This document shows, piece by piece, positions 53,532-61,363 of a DNA stretch of 64,000 nucleotides. The stretch comes from Sphingomonadaceae bacterium 3R27C6 (GTDB lineage: Bacteria > Pseudomonadota > Alphaproteobacteria > Sphingomonadales > Sphingomonadaceae), in the NCBI GenBank assembly GCA_005503215.1, contig SCNS01000003.1, positions 249,407-313,406 of the forward strand, read 5' to 3'. Position 1 is the stretch's first letter. Each line of letters starts with the position of its first letter. The notes under the pieces are model-generated. The model ran no database searches and was not told the origin of the DNA. It saw only the letters and a program-made list of their open reading frames with translations. The translations under genes and the position numbers were made by a program.

Positions 53532-53913
53532 GATGGCAACGGGCGCGCGTCATACGACCTTTTCGATCCTCGGATCGGACGTCGTCGTCACCGGCAATGT
53601 CGCCGCCAGCGTCGACCTGCACGTCGACGGCAAGATCGAGGGCGACCTGAAATGCGCCAACCTGGTCCAGGGCGAGGCGAGCGAGATCAAGGGCTCGGTG
53701 GTCGCCGAGACGGCGAAGATCGCGGGCCTGCTCGACGGTGCGATCGAGGCCAAGACGCTGATCGTCCACGCCACCGCGCGGATCACCGGCGATGTGACCT
53801 ATGAAAACATCACGATCGAAAATGGCGGCAAGGTCGAAGGCAAGCTGAGCCACCGCCGACACGGCGCCGCGGCGGCAAAGGCGCCGCCGCCGCTCGAAGT
53901 CGTCTCCAACTAA
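53461..53913 (+). CDS. Bactofilin
   Basis: The 150-residue polymer-forming protein has a right-handed beta-helix core: FSILGSDVVVTGNVAASVDL, HVDGKIEGDLKCANLVQG and the following hydrophobic repeats to about residue 130. The start at 53461 (MFSKSKTTPDSE) is chosen because a perfect GGAGG lies 9 bp upstream (53447-53451); it overlaps the M23 gene by 71 bp. Bactofilins scaffold peptidoglycan enzymes at set places in the cell, and M23 peptidases encoded with them are known partners. Confidence 0.9.
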   Translation: MFSKSKTTPDSESVPSLPSVMPAKMATGARHTTFSILGSDVVVTGNVAASVDLHVDGKIEGDLKCANLVQGEASEIKGSVVAETAKIAGLLDGAIEAKTLIVHATARITGDVTYENITIENGGKVEGKLSHRRHGAAAAKAPPPLEVVSN

Positions 53914-53946
53914 ACCGATTCCGGTGGGGCCGCGTCCATGCGGCCT

Positions 53947-55704
53947 TCACTTCGATATCGCAACCTCGCGGGCGGACGCGCGTCCCGGCATGTCATAATG
54001 CCGCTGGACGACCACCTTGTTGCGGCCGCCGCGCTTGGCATCATAGAGCGCCTCGTCTGCGAGCCGGTATAATTGCTGGAAATCGCAAGCCGGCCGCACC
54101 TCGGCAACCCCGACGCTGGCTGTGACCAGCCGCTCGCCGACCGTCTCGCTGTGGTCGCACGCCGCGATCCCGCGCCGGATGCTTTCGGCGAAACGTCCGA
54201 GGATGATCCCTTCCATCCCGATCGTCAGCAACCCAAACTCCTCGCCGCCGAGCCGCGCGACGGTACACATCGGCCCCTCCCAGCGCTCGATCCGGCGTGC
54301 GATACCGCACAGCACCACATCGCCCGCATCATGCCCATAGATATCGTTGATCGACTTGAAACGGTCGATGTCGACGAGCAGCAGCGCCGCGGGCAGATTG
54401 TCCGCATGTGCGCGTTCGAGCAACGGCGTGACGCTTTCGACAAAGCCGCGGCGGTTGGGCAGGCCGGTCAGTGGATCGCGCCGCGCGAGTTGCTGCGCCT
54501 GCGCTGCGGCGCTGCGTGCATGGTCGCGTTCGATGCGCAGATGGCCGAGCCGCCGCGTCGCCGCCGCCGCCAGCCAAAGCGCCTGCCAGGTCGCGGCAAC
54601 CAGCACGAGCAGCTTCGATCCGCCGCCCCAGAAACCGTCCTCGACATCGACGACATGGATGCCGGCCAGCACCGCCATCGGCAGCCCCCACGCCGCGAGG
54701 AAATCGCGCGCTTCGACCGATCCGCGTCGCCATGCCCAGCCAAGATAGACGGTCACCGCCGCCAGATCGGCAAGGACGACCAGCCCCAGCACGTCGCCCA
54801 AGAGTCCCAGGCTGCTGCCGCGTATCAGCGCCAACGGGATGCCGGCGAGCCCGACGCCGAGCCCAAGGATGAGCGTGCCGGCGCGAAGCCACTTCGGCAC
54901 CCGTCCGCGGTCGACCGCCGTCGCCGCGCTGACCGTCGCGAGCGCGATGGCGAGGCAGGCAAGGAAGGTGCAGATTTGCGTCGTCACCGTCCCGGCCAAT
55001 CCGGGGACGAGCGCAAGGTGGATCTGCGACCAGAGCGCGCCCCACAGCAGCATCGTGCCCGACCAGGCCGCCTGCCACGCCAGATATTGGCGGCGCACAG
55101 CAAAGGCGAGCGACAGGCTGTAGATGCAGCTGATGAGCAGCAGCGTGAGCGCCGCACCGATGACTGCCGCCATGCCCGCCGACTGCATCGCCGCCTCGGC
55201 TTTCGGGATGAGCCGCGCGTGGATGAATTGGTGGCCGGACAGGCGATCGAAGCGCATTGTCACCGCGGTCAACGCCGCGCCGCGCTCGGGCGCTTCGAAC
55301 AGGATCTGCCCGCCGGTGCGCCAATGCGATCCATAATCGCCTGCCCGCACCTGCTGCCAGCGCGTCGTGCCGTCGGCGTAGGAAAAGGCGACGGCGAGCC
55401 GGTCGAAACGCGACTGATGGACCATCAGCGTGACATCGCCGCGCCGGGCGCCCGGCCCCTCAAGCGGCGCGCGCAGCCAGAGGCTGCCCTGCTGATAATC
55501 CGCGGGCGATCCGCTGCACGAAAAGCGAAGCGTGGGCAGGCTGCTATCGCGCGCCGCGACACCGGTCTGCGCATGGCAAAGGTCGCGATCGACGTCGAGC
55601 GTCCCCGCCGCTGCCGGTCCCGCCCACATCGCGAGCATAAGGACGGCAAAGCCAAGCCCCAGCCGGCCGCACAGGTGCGCCAGAAGATGTGCCGCCGCGA
55701 TCAT
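53947..55704 (-). CDS. Membrane diguanylate cyclase (7TM-DISM-GGDEF)
   Basis: The 585-residue protein has a signal or anchor helix, a periplasmic 7TMR-DISM extracellular-like domain (about 30-180), seven membrane helices (about 185-375), a short coil and a C-terminal GGDEF domain. The active site is GGEEF in VARLGGEEFGLLTIG, and the substrate motif DPLTGLPNRRGF is intact, so it should make c-di-GMP. No EAL domain is present. It is convergent with the bactofilin gene. Confidence 0.9.
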   Translation of the reverse strand: MIAAAHLLAHLCGRLGLGFAVLMLAMWAGPAAAGTLDVDRDLCHAQTGVAARDSSLPTLRFSCSGSPADYQQGSLWLRAPLEGPGARRGDVTLMVHQSRFDRLAVAFSYADGTTRWQQVRAGDYGSHWRTGGQILFEAPERGAALTAVTMRFDRLSGHQFIHARLIPKAEAAMQSAGMAAVIGAALTLLLISCIYSLSLAFAVRRQYLAWQAAWSGTMLLWGALWSQIHLALVPGLAGTVTTQICTFLACLAIALATVSAATAVDRGRVPKWLRAGTLILGLGVGLAGIPLALIRGSSLGLLGDVLGLVVLADLAAVTVYLGWAWRRGSVEARDFLAAWGLPMAVLAGIHVVDVEDGFWGGGSKLLVLVAATWQALWLAAAATRRLGHLRIERDHARSAAAQAQQLARRDPLTGLPNRRGFVESVTPLLERAHADNLPAALLLVDIDRFKSINDIYGHDAGDVVLCGIARRIERWEGPMCTVARLGGEEFGLLTIGMEGIILGRFAESIRRGIAACDHSETVGERLVTASVGVAEVRPACDFQQLYRLADEALYDAKRGGRNKVVVQRHYDMPGRASAREVAISK

Positions 55705-55766
55705 CCCTACCCCATCGCATCAATATGTTCGGAAATGTTTACCACCATCGGGAGGGTCGCGCGAAT

Positions 55767-56060
55767 CTAAGGCCGGCCGACGCGCATCCGAACCGCGATC
55801 CGATCGCCGAGGCCCACGGCTTCGGACCGCTGGACCGCGACCTTGATCGGCAGCAGATAGGTGCCGTCGCGCGGGAAAAGCGAGGTAACGAACGCCGTTT
55901 CCCCGACGGTCGCGACCACGGGCACGACGCCCCAGCCATAGCTCTCTGTCATCGCGGCGTAGCGGACGGCACCGACATGTTCGCCCGGAACCGGCGCGAA
56001 AAGAAAGGGCGCCGGCCCGCGCCATTCGATGATCTCCGCCTCGAAGACGATCTCCTCCAT
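55767..56060 (-). CDS. DUF1905 family protein
   Basis: The 97-residue protein starts MEEIVFEAEIIEWRGPAPFLFA. It has the DUF1905 beta-barrel pattern: an E-x-W-x-GPxPF start, GVVPVVATVGETAFVTSLFP, and LPIKVAVQRSEAVGLGDRI near the end. The function is unknown. Its ATG overlaps the comM stop (ATGA), so translation was probably coupled to comM before the transposon cut that gene. Its expression may now depend on a promoter in the transposon end. Confidence 0.8.
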   Translation of the reverse strand: MEEIVFEAEIIEWRGPAPFLFAPVPGEHVGAVRYAAMTESYGWGVVPVVATVGETAFVTSLFPRDGTYLLPIKVAVQRSEAVGLGDRIAVRMRVGRP

Positions 56061-56393
56061 CAGTTCCTCGGCGCCTGCCGCCGATAGCTGAGCGCTTCGG
56101 CGATATGGATGCGCCCAACCGCGTCGCTGCCCGCCAGATCGGCGATCGTCCGCGCGACGCGCAATATCCGCGTGTAGCCGCGCGCCGACAGCCGCATCGC
56201 CTCGGCCGCCTGCGCGAGCAGTTTGCGCCCCGCCTCGTCGGGGGTCGCGACCGCTTCGAGCAGCTCGCCGTCGATCTCGGCATTGGTCCGCGCCTTGCGC
56301 GCCGCATAGCGTGTCGTCTGCGCCGCGCGCGCCGCCGCGACGCGCGCCGCGACTTCGGCGCTGCCCTCGGCGGGCGGCGGCAGGACGAGGTCG
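56060..56393 (-). pseudogene. comM: comM (yifB), 3' fragment cut by the transposon
   Basis: The last 111 or so codons of a YifB/ComM-type Mg-chelatase-like ATPase are intact: [40 protein letters not shown] and [20 protein letters not shown]. Upstream of codon [12 protein letters not shown] the frame changes at once to unrelated sequence ([11 protein letters not shown]) coded by the transposon end at 56394. The AAA+ domain and 5' part are absent from the window. ComM promotes branch migration in natural transformation, so this function is probably lost. Confidence 0.9.
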
Positions 56394-56510
56394 GCTGTGA
56401 ATCCCAATAGATAGTCAGACTTGAACATGGGCCGGCGGTCCAATCTCGGGGAAGTCAGCCGGAATCTGGCAGAAGCTAGCTAGACTAGTTACTAAAAAAG
56501 GAGAAGAATA
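56389..56510. mobile_element. TnsA-proximal end of a Tn7-like transposon
   Basis: The comM homology stops at TGTGAAT (56394), the TGT terminus typical of Tn7-family ends. AGTCAG occurs at 56411-56416 and 56451-56456, 40 bp apart within similar surroundings, and may mark TnsB-binding sites. The five bases TCGGC (56389-56393) are the candidate target duplication. tnsA begins at 56510 after AAGGAG. The other end is outside the window. Confidence 0.65.
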
Positions 56511-57289
56511 TGCGACCAGTTTTAGAGCCAGAATGGCCGCTAAGGTACGATAAGTTAGGAATGATGGTGCTTTCAGAGCAATTTGAGCAACGGAAAATCG
56601 AAAGCACTTATGGCTCGTTCAGAAGCTTCGTACCACTGCCGACAGCGAGCGGCCCTCAATGGACCGAGTCGGAACTCGAAACCGAGCTTTTGGAGCAGCT
56701 CGCTTTTTCTCCATTGGTTTACGACCTCATCACACAGCCGATCATTTATTACACCCTCGACGGCGAAAGTCGGCGTTACACCCCCGACATTGCTGTCCAA
56801 CTGAACGGCACGAGCGACGACCTCCCCCAGAGGTACTTGATTGAGGTGAAGCGACAACAGGAGCTTCTTCAAGACCCGGACAAGCACCGCGTGCGATTTG
56901 AGGTCGGCCGTGCCTGTGCAGAGCAAATGGGCGCCGTGTTCCGCATTATGGACGAAACGCAGATACGAAGCCCCTATCTACAGAACGCTCGTCTGCTGTC
57001 TCGGTATCGGAGGCTCGAGCTTACCGAGGAAGAGTATCTCGGCATGGACGTGATCTACGCCGCCATGCCTCTGTCGATCGGTCAGGCGATCAAGGTTCTC
57101 GGTCGTGAGGGGTTTGCCGAACCAGACGCACGTCACATCCTCGAATTTGCAATTGCCGGAAATATGATCGACGCCGATCTCACCGTCGCACTAACCGATC
57201 AGACGATAATCACGAACCGAGGCGACAGGCGCTTTTTCGTGCGTAAAGATCCTGTCCTCCGGCGCTTGCATGACGCGCCGGATCGGTGA
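56510..57289 (+). CDS. tnsA: TnsA-like transposon endonuclease
   Basis: The 259-residue protein cuts the 5' ends of the transposon so that it moves by cut-and-paste. Its restriction-like active site is visible: Glu in TESELETELLEQLAF, Asp in RYTPDIAVQL and Glu-x-Lys in YLIEVKRQQ. A C-terminal wHTH region follows (about 165-240). It opens the tnsA-tnsB-tnsC-tniQ operon; tnsB begins 48 bp downstream. GC and codon use are lower than in the comM flank. Confidence 0.92.
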   Translation: MRPVLEPEWPLRYDKLGMMVLSEQFEQRKIESTYGSFRSFVPLPTASGPQWTESELETELLEQLAFSPLVYDLITQPIIYYTLDGESRRYTPDIAVQLNGTSDDLPQRYLIEVKRQQELLQDPDKHRVRFEVGRACAEQMGAVFRIMDETQIRSPYLQNARLLSRYRRLELTEEEYLGMDVIYAAMPLSIGQAIKVLGREGFAEPDARHILEFAIAGNMIDADLTVALTDQTIITNRGDRRFFVRKDPVLRRLHDAPDR

Positions 57290-57337
57290 ACAATAAAGGA
57301 ACAGCAACCTTATACACCTAGATGAAGGGTACCCGAG

Positions 57338-59260
57338 ATGGCGATGATTGAAACGCGGAAGGGTGCCAAAATCGTTTATGGTGGCCAGATAATGAAGGTT
57401 GTTGGCGCCCGCGACTTGGACGTCCTTACTCTGCTTAGCCCCGACGGCGAATATTTTGACGCCACATTAGCCGATCTTCAGAGCGAGGCTGAAGGCACCC
57501 CATCCAAAAAGGTCGTCGTCGACACAATCAGGCAGTCGAAGGTCCCTGCATACGTTCAAGCCTTTAGACATCTTCTGGGCCGAGACCGCAACACCCGAGA
57601 GACCGTCGCAAAAGCGGGGGAGGCCGTCGGCATCTCCCTCGCGTCCGCCTACAAGGTCCTCGAACGGTACCGACAATCAGGCAATGTAGACGAACTGCCA
57701 CCCCCAACGCGGCCTGGCGGCAAAGGCAAATCGCGCCTCAAAGACAAAGCCACCGAAGAAATAATCCAGAAGGCCATCGATGAATTGCTGCTCACGCGGC
57801 GCAACGGCTCGACGCGCAATTTCTACAAGGTGACGAAACGCCGCCTAGAAAAGGCCGGCAAACGAGTGTCGCAAGGCACGCTGCGGCTACGCGTTGCAAA
57901 AATCCCTGCCAACAAATGGAACAAGGCACGGAAAGGCTTCAACGAGGCCAAGCGGACCGATGATCCGATTGCGGGTGAATATCCCGATATCAAAGCACCT
58001 CTCGACGTCGTGCAAATCGATCACTGGCGAGCCGATATTGAAATCGTTTCAGAGGACCGCTTAACCGTCATCGGCCGCGTCTGGATCACGCTCGCGATCG
58101 ATATCTACTCGCGCATGGTCTTTGGCATGCACGTCTCTCTCGACCCGCCGAGTACGACGACGATGGGTCTCTGCATGATTAACGGTATGCTGCGAAAAGA
58201 CGCTGTTGCCGAGCGTTACGGGTTGAAGTGGGATAATCCCATCGCCGGTCCGATCGGGCGCCTGGAAGCAGACAACGCCGGCGAATTCACCGGGAACGCG
58301 CTTCAAGCTTCCGCAGACCATTTCAACTTTCGACTGAAATGGCGGCCTCTGGGCGCGCCCCAATATGGCGGCCACATCGAGCGTCTGAACGGCAATCTCG
58401 CTCAAAGCTTCAAGGATCTCCCGGGCGCAACCGGATCGACTGCCGTCGAACGCAAATTGTTGCGCCCCGAAGTCACCGCGGCCTTTACGCTTGAAGACCT
58501 GACGCGGCACGTGTGGCTGCTGATCGATGGGTATCACAACGACGTTCACACCGGCATCGGCTCAACGCCGCTGGAGAAATATCGAAGCTATTTCTTCGGA
58601 CCAGAGGGCCAAAAACGACGCTTGCCCCCAGTCTATGTCGACAATATCGATTTCCGCCGGCAGTGGTATCCGCTCGAAACACGCACGCTGCAGCGGTACG
58701 GCATTCGTATCGACTATCTCGATTACTACAGCGACGAACTGAGGCAGCTGGTCAAAAATCGGAAGAAGGGAGAACGCTTCCTTGTGCGGCGCAATCCCTT
58801 CGACGTTCGGGAAGTACACTTCTATCATCCCGGGCGCGACGAATGGATAATCGTGCCAGCGCGACAGATTGGCTATCCCGTAGCCAGCATTTTCGAGCAG
58901 CAACAAGCCAAGAAAGAAGCGCTGAAACGCAAGCGTAAGCCCACCCCCGAGTTGCTCGCAAACATCATCGATGAGCAGCATCGCAACATCGAAGAAGCCG
59001 TCAAAAAGACGAAAACGGCCCAGCGATACGCCGCGCGGCGGCAAGACCATAAGAGGCTTCGCGACGAACAAAGTTCACTACCCGATAGCAAAGCGTTGCC
59101 GAAAATTGAGCTCGCAGGCGGTCAGAGCGCAAACAGGGCTCGTGAGCAGGTTCCGGCGTCGGAACGCCAGCCGGTCAATCTCGTACCCTCCCAAAAGGAC
59201 GATCTTGCGGCAATTTTGGCGAGCATCGATGATAACGATATCGAGGATATGTTTGTATGA
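57338..59260 (+). CDS. tnsB: TnsB-like DDE transposase
   Basis: The 640-residue protein binds the transposon ends and joins their 3' ends to the target. It has an N-terminal HTH region (about 60-190), an integrase core with the DDE triad (Asp in VVQIDHWRADIEI, Asp in LEADNAGEFTG, Glu in GGHIERLNGNL) and a Mu-transposase C-terminal domain with a basic, helical tail. The length matches TnsB/TniA. Its stop overlaps the tnsC start by 4 bp. Confidence 0.95.
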   Translation: MAMIETRKGAKIVYGGQIMKVVGARDLDVLTLLSPDGEYFDATLADLQSEAEGTPSKKVVVDTIRQSKVPAYVQAFRHLLGRDRNTRETVAKAGEAVGISLASAYKVLERYRQSGNVDELPPPTRPGGKGKSRLKDKATEEIIQKAIDELLLTRRNGSTRNFYKVTKRRLEKAGKRVSQGTLRLRVAKIPANKWNKARKGFNEAKRTDDPIAGEYPDIKAPLDVVQIDHWRADIEIVSEDRLTVIGRVWITLAIDIYSRMVFGMHVSLDPPSTTTMGLCMINGMLRKDAVAERYGLKWDNPIAGPIGRLEADNAGEFTGNALQASADHFNFRLKWRPLGAPQYGGHIERLNGNLAQSFKDLPGATGSTAVERKLLRPEVTAAFTLEDLTRHVWLLIDGYHNDVHTGIGSTPLEKYRSYFFGPEGQKRRLPPVYVDNIDFRRQWYPLETRTLQRYGIRIDYLDYYSDELRQLVKNRKKGERFLVRRNPFDVREVHFYHPGRDEWIIVPARQIGYPVASIFEQQQAKKEALKRKRKPTPELLANIIDEQHRNIEEAVKKTKTAQRYAARRQDHKRLRDEQSSLPDSKALPKIELAGGQSANRAREQVPASERQPVNLVPSQKDDLAAILASIDDNDIEDMFV

Positions 59261-60156
59261 CCGACCTACTCGCCAACCCGAAGCTACGGCCTGAACTGCA
59301 AACCTTTCTTGCCATAGAAGGCCGGGAACGCCTCTACGCCTGCTGGGACCGCATCTGGGTGCCGACACCATCGACCAAAGAAGCATTTCTCGCGCTTCAG
59401 GATTGCATGGCCTCTGCGCCTTCGTCGAAGCCACGGGGATTGGTCATCACCGGTGATGCGGACACCGGCAAGAGCCGAACGATGAAGGCGTTCCTCGACA
59501 AATATCCGCCGACGCTGAACCCCGAAACGGAATATGCACAGCACCCAGTGATTTATCTGCTCGCGCCAGACAACCCGAGCCGGACCGCTGTTCTGAAAAA
59601 GATACTCGAAGCGCTTGGACACCCGCTGCTCTACAATGCCTCGGAAGAGGATTTGCATAACCATACCGTGCGCATGCTGAAACGCTGCGGGGTCGGCACT
59701 GTGATGATCGATGAGATCGGAGATATTCAGCGCGATTACATGAGCGCCAAGGTTCTCGAGTTTCTCCGCTTTCTCAAAAATTTGATCAATGAAGTCGGAC
59801 GGCCATTCGTGGTCGGCGGCACACCCGTGATACTCGACCTGCTTGCGGGCGATCAGATCAGCGGCCGGCTCAACACCGTTATCCGGCTCAAACCTTTTAC
59901 CCTCGCCGACTTCACGAAAATTTTGCTGGCGTTCGAACGCGTTTTGCCTTTGCGGCGCGAATCCAATTTTCGATCTGACCCCGAGCTCATTGAGGCTTTG
60001 TACAGGAGCAGCGGCGGATACATCGGCCGCCTCTCTTACTTGCTCCACGATGCCTGCCAGGTCGCAATCGAAGATGGCGTGGAGCGTATCACTTTCCCCG
60101 TTGTCGATCGGGTAAAGGATCGAAGCATAGCAGCGGTCGGCCGACGCGCGGCATGA
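59257..60156 (+). CDS. tnsC: TnsC/TniB-like AAA+ regulator
   Basis: The 299-residue AAA+ ATPase connects target choice to transposase. Walker A is GDADTGKSRTMKAF (about residue 68), Walker B is GTVMIDEIGDI, and sensor-like residues are in FVVGGTPVILDLL. It is shorter than Tn7 TnsC (555 residues) and nearer the compact TniB form. It overlaps tnsB by 4 bp and ends 4 bp before tniQ. Confidence 0.93.
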   Translation: MTDLLANPKLRPELQTFLAIEGRERLYACWDRIWVPTPSTKEAFLALQDCMASAPSSKPRGLVITGDADTGKSRTMKAFLDKYPPTLNPETEYAQHPVIYLLAPDNPSRTAVLKKILEALGHPLLYNASEEDLHNHTVRMLKRCGVGTVMIDEIGDIQRDYMSAKVLEFLRFLKNLINEVGRPFVVGGTPVILDLLAGDQISGRLNTVIRLKPFTLADFTKILLAFERVLPLRRESNFRSDPELIEALYRSSGGYIGRLSYLLHDACQVAIEDGVERITFPVVDRVKDRSIAAVGRRAA

Positions 60157-60160
60157 TGAG

Positions 60161-61363
60161 GTGTCTCCGTCCTTTCCGCAGCGCTATGGAAGCGGAACTG
60201 CGTGGCCATATCGGCCGCGACCGCTTGAGGATGAGCTCCTTACCTCCTACCTGATGAGGGTAGCGACAGGCCTTGACCTCAAGCCCGCCCGCTTACTGAG
60301 CGCGATATGGGGATCGAGCCGCTCACTGCTGAACCAAGATCTTGATAATTACGCGCCTGCCCACGTTGCCCAGCGTGTCGCGGAAGGCGCAAATATTGGA
60401 ATTTGCGAAATCTACAGCATGACGCTTGCGGGTTATGCCGAGACCTTGTTTCTCAATCATAACGTTGGCGGGCGTAACGCCTGGATTTTACCTACGACCA
60501 TCAAATCCAACGACCGCCGACGGCGAGGACTCCAATATTGTCCACGATGCCTAGCGACTGACCGGCAGCCCTATTTCAGACGTCGCTGGAGACTCGCTCT
60601 TATTACAGCTTGTACCAAGCACGGCGTGCTTTTGCGGGATCGCTGCCCTTCTTGCTGCGAAGCCGTTCATCCGCACCGGGCGCCGTCGGTGACGCTATGC
60701 TTCCGGTGCGGTGAAAGCTTGTGTGCGCCATCAATAGCTGCGTCTTGCCATGACCATCTTGCGTGGATCCTGGAACAAGAACGAATCTTAGACCGAGGCT
60801 GGGCAATGCTCGCTGGCGAACCGATCCGTGCCCATATCTATTTTGCGATCGTGAGGCAGATTGCAGCGCTCCTCGTCAATGGTCCCCGCGCGCCGGCACT
60901 CAGGGCGGTGGTCGCCGACAATCTTGGCGGGGATGACACTCCGTTTGAGAAAATCACGCCCCGGCAGCCAATCGAATATCTTGACGTGAAAGAGCGCCAT
61001 CGACTGTTCCAGATGGTTTATGCACTCGTCCGATCATGGCCCAGTAATTTCGTGATGGCATGCCAAGAGGCAGGAATCCACAGGTCATACGCTATTAAAG
61101 ATATGCGGGATCCTCCTCACGTCTATGAACAGATGACGCGCAAGTACCTGGATGCGACGCCCTATTACCCCTCGGAACGCGAGGTGGCTGCGGCGGCGGC
61201 TTGGCTACGGCGCGTCAAGGGCTACGCAAGCTACTCGGACTTGTGTTCGCTGTGTGGTGAGAGTCGAGCGCTCGTCTATCAGCATATGGACTATCAGCGC
61301 ATCCCAAGCCGCCCCTCAAAATGGCGAACTCAAGTTCGAAGCAAGCTATCGAACGCTGGATAG
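60161..61363 (+). CDS. tniQ: TniQ/TnsD-like target-selection protein
   Basis: The 400-residue protein starts at GTG 60161. It has a TniQ domain (about 15-170, PLEDELLTSYLMRVATGLDL) with zinc-finger cysteines (YCPRCLATD, ACTKHGVLLRDRCPSCCEAV and LCFRCGESL). A C-terminal HTH-rich part of about 200 residues could read the target DNA. Insertion in comM suggests that this protein recognises a site in comM, as described for Tn6022-type elements. It overlaps the convergent tnsE-like gene by 18 bp. Confidence 0.9.
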   Translation: MSPSFPQRYGSGTAWPYRPRPLEDELLTSYLMRVATGLDLKPARLLSAIWGSSRSLLNQDLDNYAPAHVAQRVAEGANIGICEIYSMTLAGYAETLFLNHNVGGRNAWILPTTIKSNDRRRRGLQYCPRCLATDRQPYFRRRWRLALITACTKHGVLLRDRCPSCCEAVHPHRAPSVTLCFRCGESLCAPSIAASCHDHLAWILEQERILDRGWAMLAGEPIRAHIYFAIVRQIAALLVNGPRAPALRAVVADNLGGDDTPFEKITPRQPIEYLDVKERHRLFQMVYALVRSWPSNFVMACQEAGIHRSYAIKDMRDPPHVYEQMTRKYLDATPYYPSEREVAAAAAWLRRVKGYASYSDLCSLCGESRALVYQHMDYQRIPSRPSKWRTQVRSKLSNAG

